Origin: Streptomyces rimosus
Lineage (GTDB): Bacteria > Actinomycetota > Actinomycetes > Streptomycetales > Streptomycetaceae
Assembly (NCBI RefSeq): GCF_008704655.1
Contig: NZ_CP023688.1
Coordinates: 5,191,001-5,255,000, forward strand
DNA length: 64,000 bases
Direction: 5' to 3'
Part shown: positions 40,268 to 47,745 of the stretch, one piece after another
Position numbering within the stretch: the first letter of the stretch is position 1
Layout of the letters: each line of letters starts with the position of its first letter
Position numbers and translations under genes: made by a program
The notes under the pieces: model-generated
What the model saw: only the letters and a program-made list of their open reading frames with translations
The model's database searches: none
What the model was told of the DNA's origin: nothing

Positions 40268-41526
40268 GCGACAGGACGGGGGCGGCCGCCGACACCGCGA
40301 TCGACGCGGCGCAGGCGGCGGCCGGGGCGGCCACGGCGGTCGGCGGCTGGACACGGGCCGGGCGCCACGCGGGCATCGCCGGAGCGGCGATCGGCGTGGT
40401 GGCGGCGGGCGCCGCGGCGGGCGTGGCCATAGAGCGGCTGACGGTCGGCCGGGGCATGCGGCGCAAGGCGCGGCTCGCGCTGGACGCGGCGGGCCCGTAC
40501 GGCACGCTGCGCGGCACGCCGGGCACGGCCGTGGCCGAGGACGGCACGGAGCTGCACTACGAGATCGACGAGCCGGGCGACGGCAAGAACACCAAGGGCG
40601 GCGGCACCGGCAGCGCGCGCCGCAAGCGGCTGCTGAAGCTGCTCGGGCGCCGCGCCGAGGCGCCCACGGTCGTCTTCTGCCACGGCTACTGCCTCAACCA
40701 GGACTCCTGGCACTTCCAGCGCGCGGCCCTGCGCGGCGCGGTGCGCACGGTCCACTGGGACCAGCGCAGCCACGGCCGCTCGGAGCGCGGCAGGTCCCAG
40801 CGCGACGGCACCGAGCGGGTCACCATCGACCTGCTCGGCCGGGACCTGAAGGCGGTGCTGGACACCACCGTGCCGGAGGGGCCGATCGTGCTGGTCGGGC
40901 ACTCCATGGGCGGCATGACCGTGATGGCGCTGGCCGACCAGTATCCGGACTTCGTCGCGGAGCGGGTGGCCGGCGTCGCCCTGATCGGCACCTCGGCGGG
41001 CCGGCTCAGCGAGGTCGCCTTCGGGCTGCCGTCGCTGGGCGTCAAGGCGTTCCACAAGCTGGCGCCGGGCGTCCTGAAGGCGCTCGGCTCGCAGAGCGAA
41101 CTGGTCGAGAAGGGCCGCCGGGCGACCGCCGACCTCTTCGCCGGGCTCGTCAAGCGCTACTCCTTCGGTACGCCGAAAGAGGTGGACCCGGGGGTGGCCC
41201 GGTTCGCCGAGCGGATGATCGAGGCGACGCCGATCGACGTCGTCGCCGAGTTCTTCCCGGCCTTCGCGGTGCACGACAAGACCGAGGCACTGGCCAATTT
41301 CGACGCCGTACCGGCCCTGGTGCTGGCCGGCGACCGGGACCTGATCACCCCCTCCGACCACAGCGACACCATCGCCGAGCTGCTGCCGGGCGCCGAGTCG
41401 GTGTGCGAGCCGGGCGCGGGCCACCTGGTGATGCTGGAGCGCCCCGAGGTGGTCACCGGCCACCTGGAGACGCTGATCGAACGGGCCGCGGCGGCTGCTG
41501 CGGCGGCGCGGTCGGCGCGGGCCTAG
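40264..41526 (+). CDS. Alpha/beta hydrolase
   Basis: Hydrolase of unknown substrate, 420 residues. A hydrophobic, Ala/Gly-rich segment at about 33-58 may anchor it in the membrane. The catalytic nucleophile is Ser214 in GHSMGG. The oxyanion-hole region is FCHGYCLNQDSW, the acid is probably the Asp in LAGDRDLITP, and the His is in GAGHLVMLERPE. It overlaps alr by four bases and precedes tsaE, a conserved Streptomyces order. The link to D-alanine metabolism is only positional. Confidence 0.9.
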   Translation: MSDRTGAAADTAIDAAQAAAGAATAVGGWTRAGRHAGIAGAAIGVVAAGAAAGVAIERLTVGRGMRRKARLALDAAGPYGTLRGTPGTAVAEDGTELHYEIDEPGDGKNTKGGGTGSARRKRLLKLLGRRAEAPTVVFCHGYCLNQDSWHFQRAALRGAVRTVHWDQRSHGRSERGRSQRDGTERVTIDLLGRDLKAVLDTTVPEGPIVLVGHSMGGMTVMALADQYPDFVAERVAGVALIGTSAGRLSEVAFGLPSLGVKAFHKLAPGVLKALGSQSELVEKGRRATADLFAGLVKRYSFGTPKEVDPGVARFAERMIEATPIDVVAEFFPAFAVHDKTEALANFDAVPALVLAGDRDLITPSDHSDTIAELLPGAESVCEPGAGHLVMLERPEVVTGHLETLIERAAAAAAAARSARA

Positions 41527-41599
41527 GGCGGCGTTCCGGCGCCCGTCCGCCGCGGACGGGTCGCGGGCGCCGGGTTCGGAATGCCGGTTGTGTGCGCCG

Positions 41600-41605
41600 T
41601 ACCAT
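41600..41605 (+). promoter_or_regulatory. -10 box, leaderless start of tsaE
   Basis: TACCAT ends six bases before ATG 41612; no ribosome site is present. Confidence 0.4.
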
Positions 41606-41611
41606 CGGCGC

Positions 41612-42157
41612 ATGAGCGCCACCGAGACGACCGTGCACGTAACCGTCAAGTCGCCCACCCGCATGCAGGAGTTGGGCCGCAGGCTGGCCGGGCTGCTGCG
41701 GCCGGGTGACCTGGTGATGCTGACCGGGGAGCTGGGAGCGGGAAAGACGACGCTGACCCGCGGCCTGGGCGAGGGCCTGGGCGTGCGCGGCGCGGTCACC
41801 TCGCCGACGTTCGTGATCGCCCGGGTGCACCCGCCGCTGGCCCAGGGCCCGGCCCTGGTGCACGTGGACGCGTACCGGCTCGGCGGCGGGCTGGACGAGA
41901 TGGAGGACCTGGACCTCGACGTGTCGCTGCCGGAGTCGGTGGTCGTCGTGGAGTGGGGCGAGGACAAGGTCGAGGAACTGTCCGAGGACCGGCTGCACCT
42001 GGTCATCGAGCGCACGGTCGGCGCGGACGCGCCGGGCCTGCCGGGCGGCGCGCACTCCGACGTGGTCACGGACGAGGACGACGTGCGCGAGGTCACCGTA
42101 CGCGGTGTCGGCGCCCGCTGGGCGGACGTGGACCTGACGGTGCTGGCCGGGGAGTAG
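41612..42157 (+). CDS. tsaE: tRNA t6A biosynthesis ATPase TsaE
   Basis: Works with TsaB and TsaD to make N6-threonylcarbamoyladenosine at A37 of ANN-decoding tRNAs. It has 181 residues from ATG 41612 (MSATETTVHVTVKSP); the frame upstream was rejected because a -10-like box overlaps it. Walker A GELGAGKTT, the conserved TSPTFVIARVH, HVDAYRL and Walker-B-like VVEWGE are visible. tsaB, rimI and tsaD follow 1.1 kb downstream. Confidence 0.97.
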   Translation: MSATETTVHVTVKSPTRMQELGRRLAGLLRPGDLVMLTGELGAGKTTLTRGLGEGLGVRGAVTSPTFVIARVHPPLAQGPALVHVDAYRLGGGLDEMEDLDLDVSLPESVVVVEWGEDKVEELSEDRLHLVIERTVGADAPGLPGGAHSDVVTDEDDVREVTVRGVGARWADVDLTVLAGE

Positions 42158-42281
42158 GCGGGCAGGGGCCGCGCCGGGCGGGGGAGCGGGCTCCGGTCGT
42201 ACCGTAGTTTCCGACAAGCCGTCGGGAAGATGTTGCGCGCGCGGCGCCGAACGTGGTCACATGGGTGAAGAGAGAGCCGGT

Positions 42282-42297
42282 TAGGTCTGCCTAACTA
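42282..42297. promoter_or_regulatory. Inverted repeat GTTAGG-TCTG-CCTAAC
   Basis: Two six-base arms separated by four bases lie about 40 bases before the start of the small gene at 42335. TTAGG/CCTAA half-sites resemble those of actinobacterial iron regulators (DmdR/IdeR), but the spacing here is shorter than their 19-base box, so the assignment is doubtful. Confidence 0.4.
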
Positions 42298-42334
42298 CGC
42301 CCGCTTGCCCGCCCAGGAGCCACGGGAGGCATCC

Positions 42335-42550
42335 ATGTCGGCCCACCAGCCCGTCACCCCAGGGGTCCGCAGCGGCGCGACCGAGCCGACCCCGACCATG
42401 AACGAACTGCTGGCGGCGTGCGCCGCGGCCAGCGCGGTGTCGACGCCGCCGGAGCCGCCGTCGCGTGCGGAGGAGGACGCGGAGGCCGCGGAAGCGGGTG
42501 GGCCGCGGGTCATCGGTCCGCAGGAGGCCGGGAGGCGGGACGCGGCGTAA
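42335..42550 (+). CDS. Small acidic Ala/Pro/Glu-rich protein, unknown
   Basis: Protein of 71 residues (MSAHQPVTPGVRSGATEPTP...) from ATG 42335, with a good ribosome site GGGAGG at 42324-42329. It contains a short helix-like middle, MNELLAACAAASAVS, between two Pro/Glu-rich, probably disordered parts. No membrane segment or known motif. The ribosome site and the inverted repeat upstream support it as real; composition alone would not. Confidence 0.6.
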   Translation: MSAHQPVTPGVRSGATEPTPTMNELLAACAAASAVSTPPEPPSRAEEDAEAAEAGGPRVIGPQEAGRRDAA

Positions 42551-42625
42551 GGGCGCCGCCCCTACGGCTTCAGACGTCGCCCCTCAGGGACACACACGCC
42601 GCCCCTCGGGAAACGACCCCCGCCC

Positions 42626-43192
42626 TCAGGAAACGACGACGATCTTCGTCCCTCCCAGCGCGAAGTCCCACATCGCCGTGCCGTCCTCGCGGGTCTCCCG
42701 GATGCCGCCGGTCTTCTTCTTCGCGTTCGGGGTCGGCATGGAGCCGTCGACCGCCGAGCTGAAGCCGATCACCACGTTGTCGACGACCGCGAAGCGCACC
42801 ACGTGCTCGATCGGCACGCCGTCCGAGCCGGGGATCTTCAGCGACCGGCCGGTGACCTTGTACGTGCCCGGCGCCGGGGACACCGCGCTCGGCGTGACCT
42901 CGAACGTCCGCTTGATCTTGCCGTCCGCCGTGACCAGCCACACCCGCTTCGCGCCCAGCGAGTAGACGACCCGCTCGCCCTCGCCCGAGTTCGGCGGGAC
43001 CGGGACCTCGGTCTTCTGCTGGTCCGCGCCGTCCTTGCCCTTGCCGGGGGACGGGCTCGCGGAGGCCGACGGGTGCTTGCCCGCGGTGGTGTGGTCCGGG
43101 GCCGAGGCGGACGCCTGATAGGCCAGGAAGCCGACGGCGGCGAGCGCGGCCGCGGTCAAAGCGGTGACGATCATGCTGCTCTTACCGGACAC
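42626..43192 (-). CDS. Exported L,D-transpeptidase-like protein lacking catalytic residues
   Basis: Protein of 188 residues from GTG 43192 (SGKSSMIVTALTAAALAA), with AAAGGTGG as ribosome site. An N-terminal membrane segment or signal anchor (about 6-27) is followed by a Ser/Pro-rich linker. The domain from about 75 resembles the YkuD fold: VWLVTADGKIKRTFEV, then PAPGTYKVTGR, and TGGIRETREDGTAMWDFALGGTKIVVV. In active L,D-transpeptidases the corresponding segment carries a catalytic Cys (GCIR) and a His; here it reads GGIR and no matching His is seen, so it is probably a non-catalytic wall protein. Confidence 0.75.
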   Translation of the reverse strand: MSGKSSMIVTALTAAALAAVGFLAYQASASAPDHTTAGKHPSASASPSPGKGKDGADQQKTEVPVPPNSGEGERVVYSLGAKRVWLVTADGKIKRTFEVTPSAVSPAPGTYKVTGRSLKIPGSDGVPIEHVVRFAVVDNVVIGFSSAVDGSMPTPNAKKKTGGIRETREDGTAMWDFALGGTKIVVVS

Positions 43193-43265
43193 CGCCGTGC
43201 CACCTTTCGTACGCGCGTGACTACGGGTGACGGTAGCACCCGGCAAGGCACCCCCGGCCGCGCCG

Positions 43266-43271
43266 TAGTCT
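43266..43271 (+). promoter_or_regulatory. -10 box, leaderless start of tsaB
   Basis: TAGTCT ends seven bases before GTG 43279, the classic leaderless spacing. GAAGG just before the start is too close to serve as a ribosome site. Confidence 0.55.
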
Positions 43272-43278
43272 TGAAGGC

Positions 43279-43938
43279 GTGCTGCTGCTTGCTCTGGACA
43301 CCGCAACCCCCGCCGTCACCGTCGCGGTCCACGACGGCTCCCGCGTACTCGCCGAGGAGCGTCAGGTGGACGCGCGCCGGCACGGCGAACTGCTGCTGCC
43401 CGCCGTCGACCGGGCGCTCGCCGAGGCGGGCGTGAAACTCGACGCGGTCAGCGACATCGTGGTCGGCGTCGGCCCCGGCCCGTACACCGGGCTGCGGGTC
43501 GGGCTCGTCACCGCGGCGACCTTCGCGGCCGCCCTCGACGTGCCGGTCCACGGCCTGTGCACGCTGGACGGCATCGCGTACGCCGCCGGGCTCGACGAGC
43601 CCTTCGTGGTGGCCACCGACGCGCGCCGCAAGGAGGTCTACTGGGCGCGCTACGCCGACGCCCGCACGCGGCTCACCGAGCCCGCCGTGGACCGCCCCGC
43701 GGACATCGCGGACCAGGTCGGCGGGGTGCCGGCGGTGGGCGCGGGCGCGGTGCTGTACGCCGACACCTTCACCGGCGTACGGAACGGCGCCCCCGAGCAT
43801 CAGTCCGCGGGCGCGCTCGCCTCGCTCGCCGCCGAGAAGCTCGCGCGCGGCGAGGACATGCTGCCGCCGCAGCCGCTGTACCTGCGCCGCCCGGACGCGC
43901 AGGTGCCCGCCAACTACAAGGTGGTCACGCCGAAGTGA
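43279..43938 (+). CDS. tsaB: tRNA t6A biosynthesis protein TsaB
   Basis: ASKHA-fold partner that activates TsaD in t6A synthesis. It has 219 residues, starting LLLALDTATPAVTVAVHDG. The conserved GVGPGPYTGLRVGL segment is present, and there is no metal-binding HxxxH, as expected for TsaB. Its stop overlaps the rimI start (GTGA). Confidence 0.97.
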   Translation: MLLLALDTATPAVTVAVHDGSRVLAEERQVDARRHGELLLPAVDRALAEAGVKLDAVSDIVVGVGPGPYTGLRVGLVTAATFAAALDVPVHGLCTLDGIAYAAGLDEPFVVATDARRKEVYWARYADARTRLTEPAVDRPADIADQVGGVPAVGAGAVLYADTFTGVRNGAPEHQSAGALASLAAEKLARGEDMLPPQPLYLRRPDAQVPANYKVVTPK

Positions 43939-44531
43939 CCGCGCGGGTGGCTGCCGGAGAGGGCGCGCGGGACGGCGCCGCACTCCGTGAGATGCGCTGG
44001 TGGGACATCGCCCCCGTACTGGAACTCGAACGCGAGCTGTTCCCCGAGGACGCCTGGTCGGCGGGCATGTTCTGGTCCGAGCTGGCGCACGCGCGCGGAC
44101 CGGCCGCCAACCGTCGCTACGTCGTCGCCGAACTCGACGGCCGCCTGGTCGGCTACGGCGGCCTGGCCGCCGTCGACGGCACCGGCGACATCCAGACCAT
44201 CGCCACCGCCCGCGACCAGTGGGGCACCGGCCTCGGCTCCCGGCTGCTGACCGAGCTGCTGTCCGCCGCGACCGCCTTCGAATGCGCCGAGGTGCTGCTC
44301 GAAGTACGCGTCGACAACACGCGGGCGCAGCGGCTGTACGAGCGCTTCGGCTTCGAGCCGATCGGCTTCCGGCGCGGCTACTACCAGCCCGGCAACGTGG
44401 ACGCCCTGGTCATGCGCCGTACCACCCAGTCCCCCTCCGAATCTCCGGCCGATTCCGGGGCCGGGGCCCCGGCCGCCGCCTCCCCGTCTCCCGAACCTCC
44501 CACCGCGCAAGGAACCCCCACCCATGGCTGA
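43935..44531 (+). CDS. rimI: Ribosomal protein S18-alanine N-acetyltransferase
   Basis: GNAT enzyme that acetylates protein N-termini, classically S18. It has 198 residues from the GTG overlapping tsaB by four bases; a later ATG at 43992 would still leave a full domain. The acetyl-CoA-binding loop is [13 protein letters not shown] and the C-terminal motif is [26 protein letters not shown] Ser/Pro/Ala-rich tail of about 40 residues follows. It overlaps tsaD by eight bases, so tsaB-rimI-tsaD is one operon. Confidence 0.95.
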   Translation: MTARVAAGEGARDGAALREMRWWDIAPVLELERELFPEDAWSAGMFWSELAHARGPAANRRYVVAELDGRLVGYGGLAAVDGTGDIQTIATARDQWGTGLGSRLLTELLSAATAFECAEVLLEVRVDNTRAQRLYERFGFEPIGFRRGYYQPGNVDALVMRRTTQSPSESPADSGAGAPAAASPSPEPPTAQGTPTHG

Positions 44532-45657
44532 CGAACCGCTCGTCCTCGGCATCGAGACCTCCTGCGACGAAACCGGCGTCGGCATCGTGCGCGGGCACAC
44601 CCTCCTCGCGGACGCCGTCGCCTCCAGCGTCGACGAGCACGCGCGCTTCGGCGGCGTCGTACCGGAAGTGGCCTCGCGCGCGCACCTGGAAGCGATGGTC
44701 CCCACCATCCAGCGCGCCCTGAAGGAGGCCGGGGTCGCCGCGTCCGACCTCGACGGGATCGCCGTCACGGCAGGACCCGGCCTGGCCGGCGCCCTCCTCG
44801 TCGGCGTCTCGGCGGCCAAGGCGTACGCCTACGCGCTCGGCAAGCCGCTGTACGGCGTCAACCACCTCGCCTCGCACATCTGCGTCGACCAGCTCGAACA
44901 CGGCGCCCTGCCCGAGCCGACGATGGCCCTGCTGGTCTCCGGCGGCCACTCCTCCCTCCTCCTCGCGCCCGACATCACCTCCGACGTGCGCCCCCTCGGC
45001 TCGACCATCGACGACGCGGCGGGCGAGGCGTTCGACAAGGTCGCGCGCGTCCTGAACCTCGGCTTCCCGGGCGGCCCGGTCATCGACCGCTACGCCCGCG
45101 AGGGCGACCCGGATGCGATCCGCTTCCCGCGCGGCCTGACCGGCTCCCGCGACCCGATCTACGACTTCTCCTTCTCCGGCCTGAAGACCGCCGTCGCCCG
45201 CTGGATCGAGGCCAAGCGCGCGGCGGGCGAGGAGGTCCCGGTCGCGGACGTCGCCGCGTCCTTCCAGGAGGCGGTCGTCGACGTACTGACCCGCAAGGCG
45301 GTACGCGCCTGCAAGGACAACGGCGTCGACCACCTGATGATCGGCGGCGGCGTAGCGGCCAACTCCCGCCTCCGCGCACTGGCCCAGCACCGCTGCGAGG
45401 CCGCCGGCATCACCCTCCGCGTCCCCCGCCCCAAACTCTGCACCGACAACGGCGCCATGGTCGCCGCCCTCGGCGCCGAAATGGTCGCCCGCAACCGCCC
45501 GGCATCCTCCTGGGACCTCCCGGCCGACTCGTCGCTGCCGGTCACGGAGCCGCATGTGCCGGGGACGGGGCATGGTCATGAGGATGGGCACGGGCATGGC
45601 CACAGCCACAGTCACGATCACTTCCATGAGCTGAGCAAGGACAACCTGTACTCGTAG
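44524..45657 (+). CDS. tsaD: tRNA threonylcarbamoyltransferase TsaD with His-rich tail
   Basis: Transfers threonylcarbamoyl from TC-AMP to A37 of tRNA. It has 377 residues. The metal-binding HxxxH is in [37 protein letters not shown] and [13 protein letters not shown] are family motifs. After the normal end, about residue 345, comes an unusual tail with a dozen histidines ([20 protein letters not shown]), which could bind or store Zn, Ni or Fe. The upstream part is normal, so the tail is an addition rather than a frameshift. Confidence 0.97.
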   Translation: MADEPLVLGIETSCDETGVGIVRGHTLLADAVASSVDEHARFGGVVPEVASRAHLEAMVPTIQRALKEAGVAASDLDGIAVTAGPGLAGALLVGVSAAKAYAYALGKPLYGVNHLASHICVDQLEHGALPEPTMALLVSGGHSSLLLAPDITSDVRPLGSTIDDAAGEAFDKVARVLNLGFPGGPVIDRYAREGDPDAIRFPRGLTGSRDPIYDFSFSGLKTAVARWIEAKRAAGEEVPVADVAASFQEAVVDVLTRKAVRACKDNGVDHLMIGGGVAANSRLRALAQHRCEAAGITLRVPRPKLCTDNGAMVAALGAEMVARNRPASSWDLPADSSLPVTEPHVPGTGHGHEDGHGHGHSHSHDHFHELSKDNLYS

Positions 45658-45683
45658 CTTGTTCGCGTAGGGGGAGAGGGCGG

Positions 45684-46001
45684 GTGGCCTCGATCACGCT
45701 GTTGTACGACGCCGTGGCGCAGGCCACGCCCGCCGCTCTGCCCGCCTTCACCTGTGAGCTGTCCCGGGCCGCCGACGAGGCCCTTCAGGGCGAAGGCTTC
45801 CTTTCGTTGCGGCGCTTCGCGGCACAGTGGGCCGTCCACGTACACATCCAACGTGATCCCGTGACCGCCGCCCGGTTCCGGGAACTGGAGGACCTGGCCG
45901 TGGCCTCCGCCGACCCCGATGTGGTCCGCGGCGCGGTGGCCGGACTCGGCCGCATCCTGGATGCCGCGCATGCTGCCGTGGCGCACCGCGAAGCGCCGTG
46001 A
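45684..46001 (+). CDS. Small helical protein, unknown
   Basis: Protein of 105 residues from GTG 45684, preceded by the purine-rich GGGGGAGAGGG. It is Ala-rich and predicted mostly helical by eye (AVAQATPAALPAFTCELSRAADEALQ, split by FLSLRRFAAQWAVHVHIQRD). There is no membrane segment, Cys cluster or known motif. It follows tsaD by 26 bases and may be co-transcribed. Confidence 0.7.
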   Translation: MASITLLYDAVAQATPAALPAFTCELSRAADEALQGEGFLSLRRFAAQWAVHVHIQRDPVTAARFRELEDLAVASADPDVVRGAVAGLGRILDAAHAAVAHREAP

Positions 46002-46116
46002 TCACGGCACCCCGGCCTCCGAAGGGCGCCGCCGTGCAAACCTGCCCTGCCCCTGCGTGACACCACGTCATACCCTGGCCAAGCCGAAATGCAGACATAC
46101 GGGGAGGCGGCAGGCC

Positions 46117-46482
46117 GTGAACTGGATCTGGTGGGTGTTCGCGTTCTTTATGGCGGGGGGTTTCGCCACGGTGGCCGAGACCGGGCGGAAGGCGATGCGG
46201 ACGCGGCACAAGCGGAAGATGGAGCGGCTGGAGCTGGTGCGGCGGGAGCGGCTGGAGCTGGAGGCGGCGCAGCGGTCGCCGGAGCCGGTGTGCGGGTGTA
46301 CGCATCATCTCGCCAAGCACGACAAGCAGGGCAGGTGCCATGAGGCGGTCCAGGTGCCGACGGCCTGGGACGCGGAGAAGAAGCCGGTCGCGTACGAGCC
46401 GGGGCAGTGCACCTGCCAGCAGTACGTCGGCCCGCAGCCCCTCTCGCAGGTGTACGCGGAGGAGCTGACGGACCGGGCCTAG
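46117..46482 (+). CDS. Small membrane protein with Cys/His-rich cytoplasmic tail
   Basis: Protein of 121 residues from GTG 46117, with GGGGAGG at 46101-46107 as ribosome site. A hydrophobic segment is at residues 1-20 (NWIWWVFAFFMAGGFATV), then a strongly charged helix rich in Arg/Glu (KRKMERLELVRRERLELEAA, possible coiled coil). The C-terminal part has CGCTHH, CHEA and CTCQQ, enough ligands for one or two metal sites. I do not recognise the family. It converges with the methyltransferase gene. Confidence 0.75.
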   Translation: MNWIWWVFAFFMAGGFATVAETGRKAMRTRHKRKMERLELVRRERLELEAAQRSPEPVCGCTHHLAKHDKQGRCHEAVQVPTAWDAEKKPVAYEPGQCTCQQYVGPQPLSQVYAEELTDRA

Positions 46483-46488
46483 GCGCCC

Positions 46489-47685
46489 TCAGGAGGCCGG
46501 TGCCTCGCGGCCCAGCAGCATCGTGGGCGCGCCGGCCACCCGTGTCAGGAACACCACGCAGGAGTTCGGTCCGGAGAGCTTGAGCTTTTTGCGCAGGTCG
46601 TCGGGTTCGACGGCCGAACCCCGCTTCTTGATCACGGCGATCCCGACGCCGCGCTCGCGCAGCAGTGCCTTCAGCTTCTTGACGTTGAAGGGCAGCGTGT
46701 CGGTGATCTCGTAGGCCGTGGCGTACGGGGTCGGGCGGTGCTCGTCGGCCGTCACGTAGGCGATGGTCGGGTCGATCAGGCGGCCGTCCACCTGCTGGGC
46801 GACCTCCGCGACCAGGTGCGCGCGGATGACCGCGCCGTCCGGTTCGTACAGCCAGCGCCCGACCGGGCCCGGCTCGGGGTCGGGCAGGCCGGTGCCGAGC
46901 AGGAAGTCACCGGCGGGCAGGAGGGTTGCGCGGCGGGCGCCCGGCGCGGTGCCGAACCACAGGACGGCTTCCTTCACGTCGCCGCCGTCGGAGATCCACT
47001 CGGCCTCCGCCTCGTCGGGGACGATCTCGTGCGGGATGCCCGGCGCGATCTTCAGGGCGGCGTGCGGCGCCGTACGGGCGGCCTGTACGGCCCAGGACAG
47101 CGGCGGCGAGTACGCCTCGGGGTCGAAGATCCGGCCGCCGCGCCCGCCCCGCCGCGCCGGGTCGACGAACACCGCGTCGTACGCCGAGGTGTCCACCTCG
47201 GTGACATCGGCGCAGCGCACCTCGATCCGGTCGGCCAGCCCCAGCGCCTCCGCGTTGGCGCGGGCCGCCGCGCAGGTCAGCGGGTCGCGGTCGACGGCCA
47301 GGACGTGGATGCCGGCGCGCGCCAGCGCGATCGCGTCGCCGCCGATGCCGGAGCACAGGTCGGCGAGGGAGCGGACGCCGAGGGCGGCGAGGCGGGTGGC
47401 GCGGTGGGCGGCGACCGTACTGCGCGTGGACTGTTCGACGCCGTTGGGCGTGAAGTACATGCGCGCGGCGTCCGTCCCGAACTTGGCGGCCGCGCGCTGG
47501 CGCAGCCGCGCCTGGCCCAGCGCGGCGGAGACCAGCGACGCCGGGTGGTCGCGCCGTAGCCGGGTGGCGGTCGCCAGCTCGTCGGCCGGGTCGTGATCGC
47601 GCAGCTCGGCCAGTAGCGCCTGCCCTTCGGGCGTGTGCAGCGCTGAGAAGGAGTCGAGGTCGTTCGCCTGGTTCACCCGGTCCAT
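46489..47685 (-). CDS. Class I SAM-dependent methyltransferase with THUMP-like C-terminus
   Basis: Protein of 398 residues. The Rossmann methyltransferase core begins near residue 105, with the SAM-binding motif DLCSGIGGDAIALARAG and an acidic loop end VDRD. DAVFVDPARRGGRGGRIFDPE looks like an RNA/DNA N-methyltransferase-type motif IV. The C-terminal 80 residues (KLKALLRERGVGIAVIKKRG) resemble the THUMP-like domain of this family, which suggests an RNA substrate. It is last in a minus-strand series with an FtsW-like gene and an LCP gene. Confidence 0.87.
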   Translation of the reverse strand: MDRVNQANDLDSFSALHTPEGQALLAELRDHDPADELATATRLRRDHPASLVSAALGQARLRQRAAAKFGTDAARMYFTPNGVEQSTRSTVAAHRATRLAALGVRSLADLCSGIGGDAIALARAGIHVLAVDRDPLTCAAARANAEALGLADRIEVRCADVTEVDTSAYDAVFVDPARRGGRGGRIFDPEAYSPPLSWAVQAARTAPHAALKIAPGIPHEIVPDEAEAEWISDGGDVKEAVLWFGTAPGARRATLLPAGDFLLGTGLPDPEPGPVGRWLYEPDGAVIRAHLVAEVAQQVDGRLIDPTIAYVTADEHRPTPYATAYEITDTLPFNVKKLKALLRERGVGIAVIKKRGSAVEPDDLRKKLKLSGPNSCVVFLTRVAGAPTMLLGREAPAS

Positions 47686-47745
47686 TGTGGGCCAGGAGCC
47701 GGGTGGGGGAGAGGCGGGGCGGTTCGGGCGGCCCCGCAGCGCGCT

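Noticed and set aside
36731..40354. Very long minus-strand open frame (about 1200 codons) across glmS, acpS, nnr and alr
   Set aside because: It is the GC3 shadow of four well-supported plus-strand genes and has no protein-like motifs.
42282..42297. Classical DmdR/IdeR iron box
   Set aside because: Half-sites resemble it, but the four-base spacing does not fit the 19-base palindrome, so I only report an inverted repeat.
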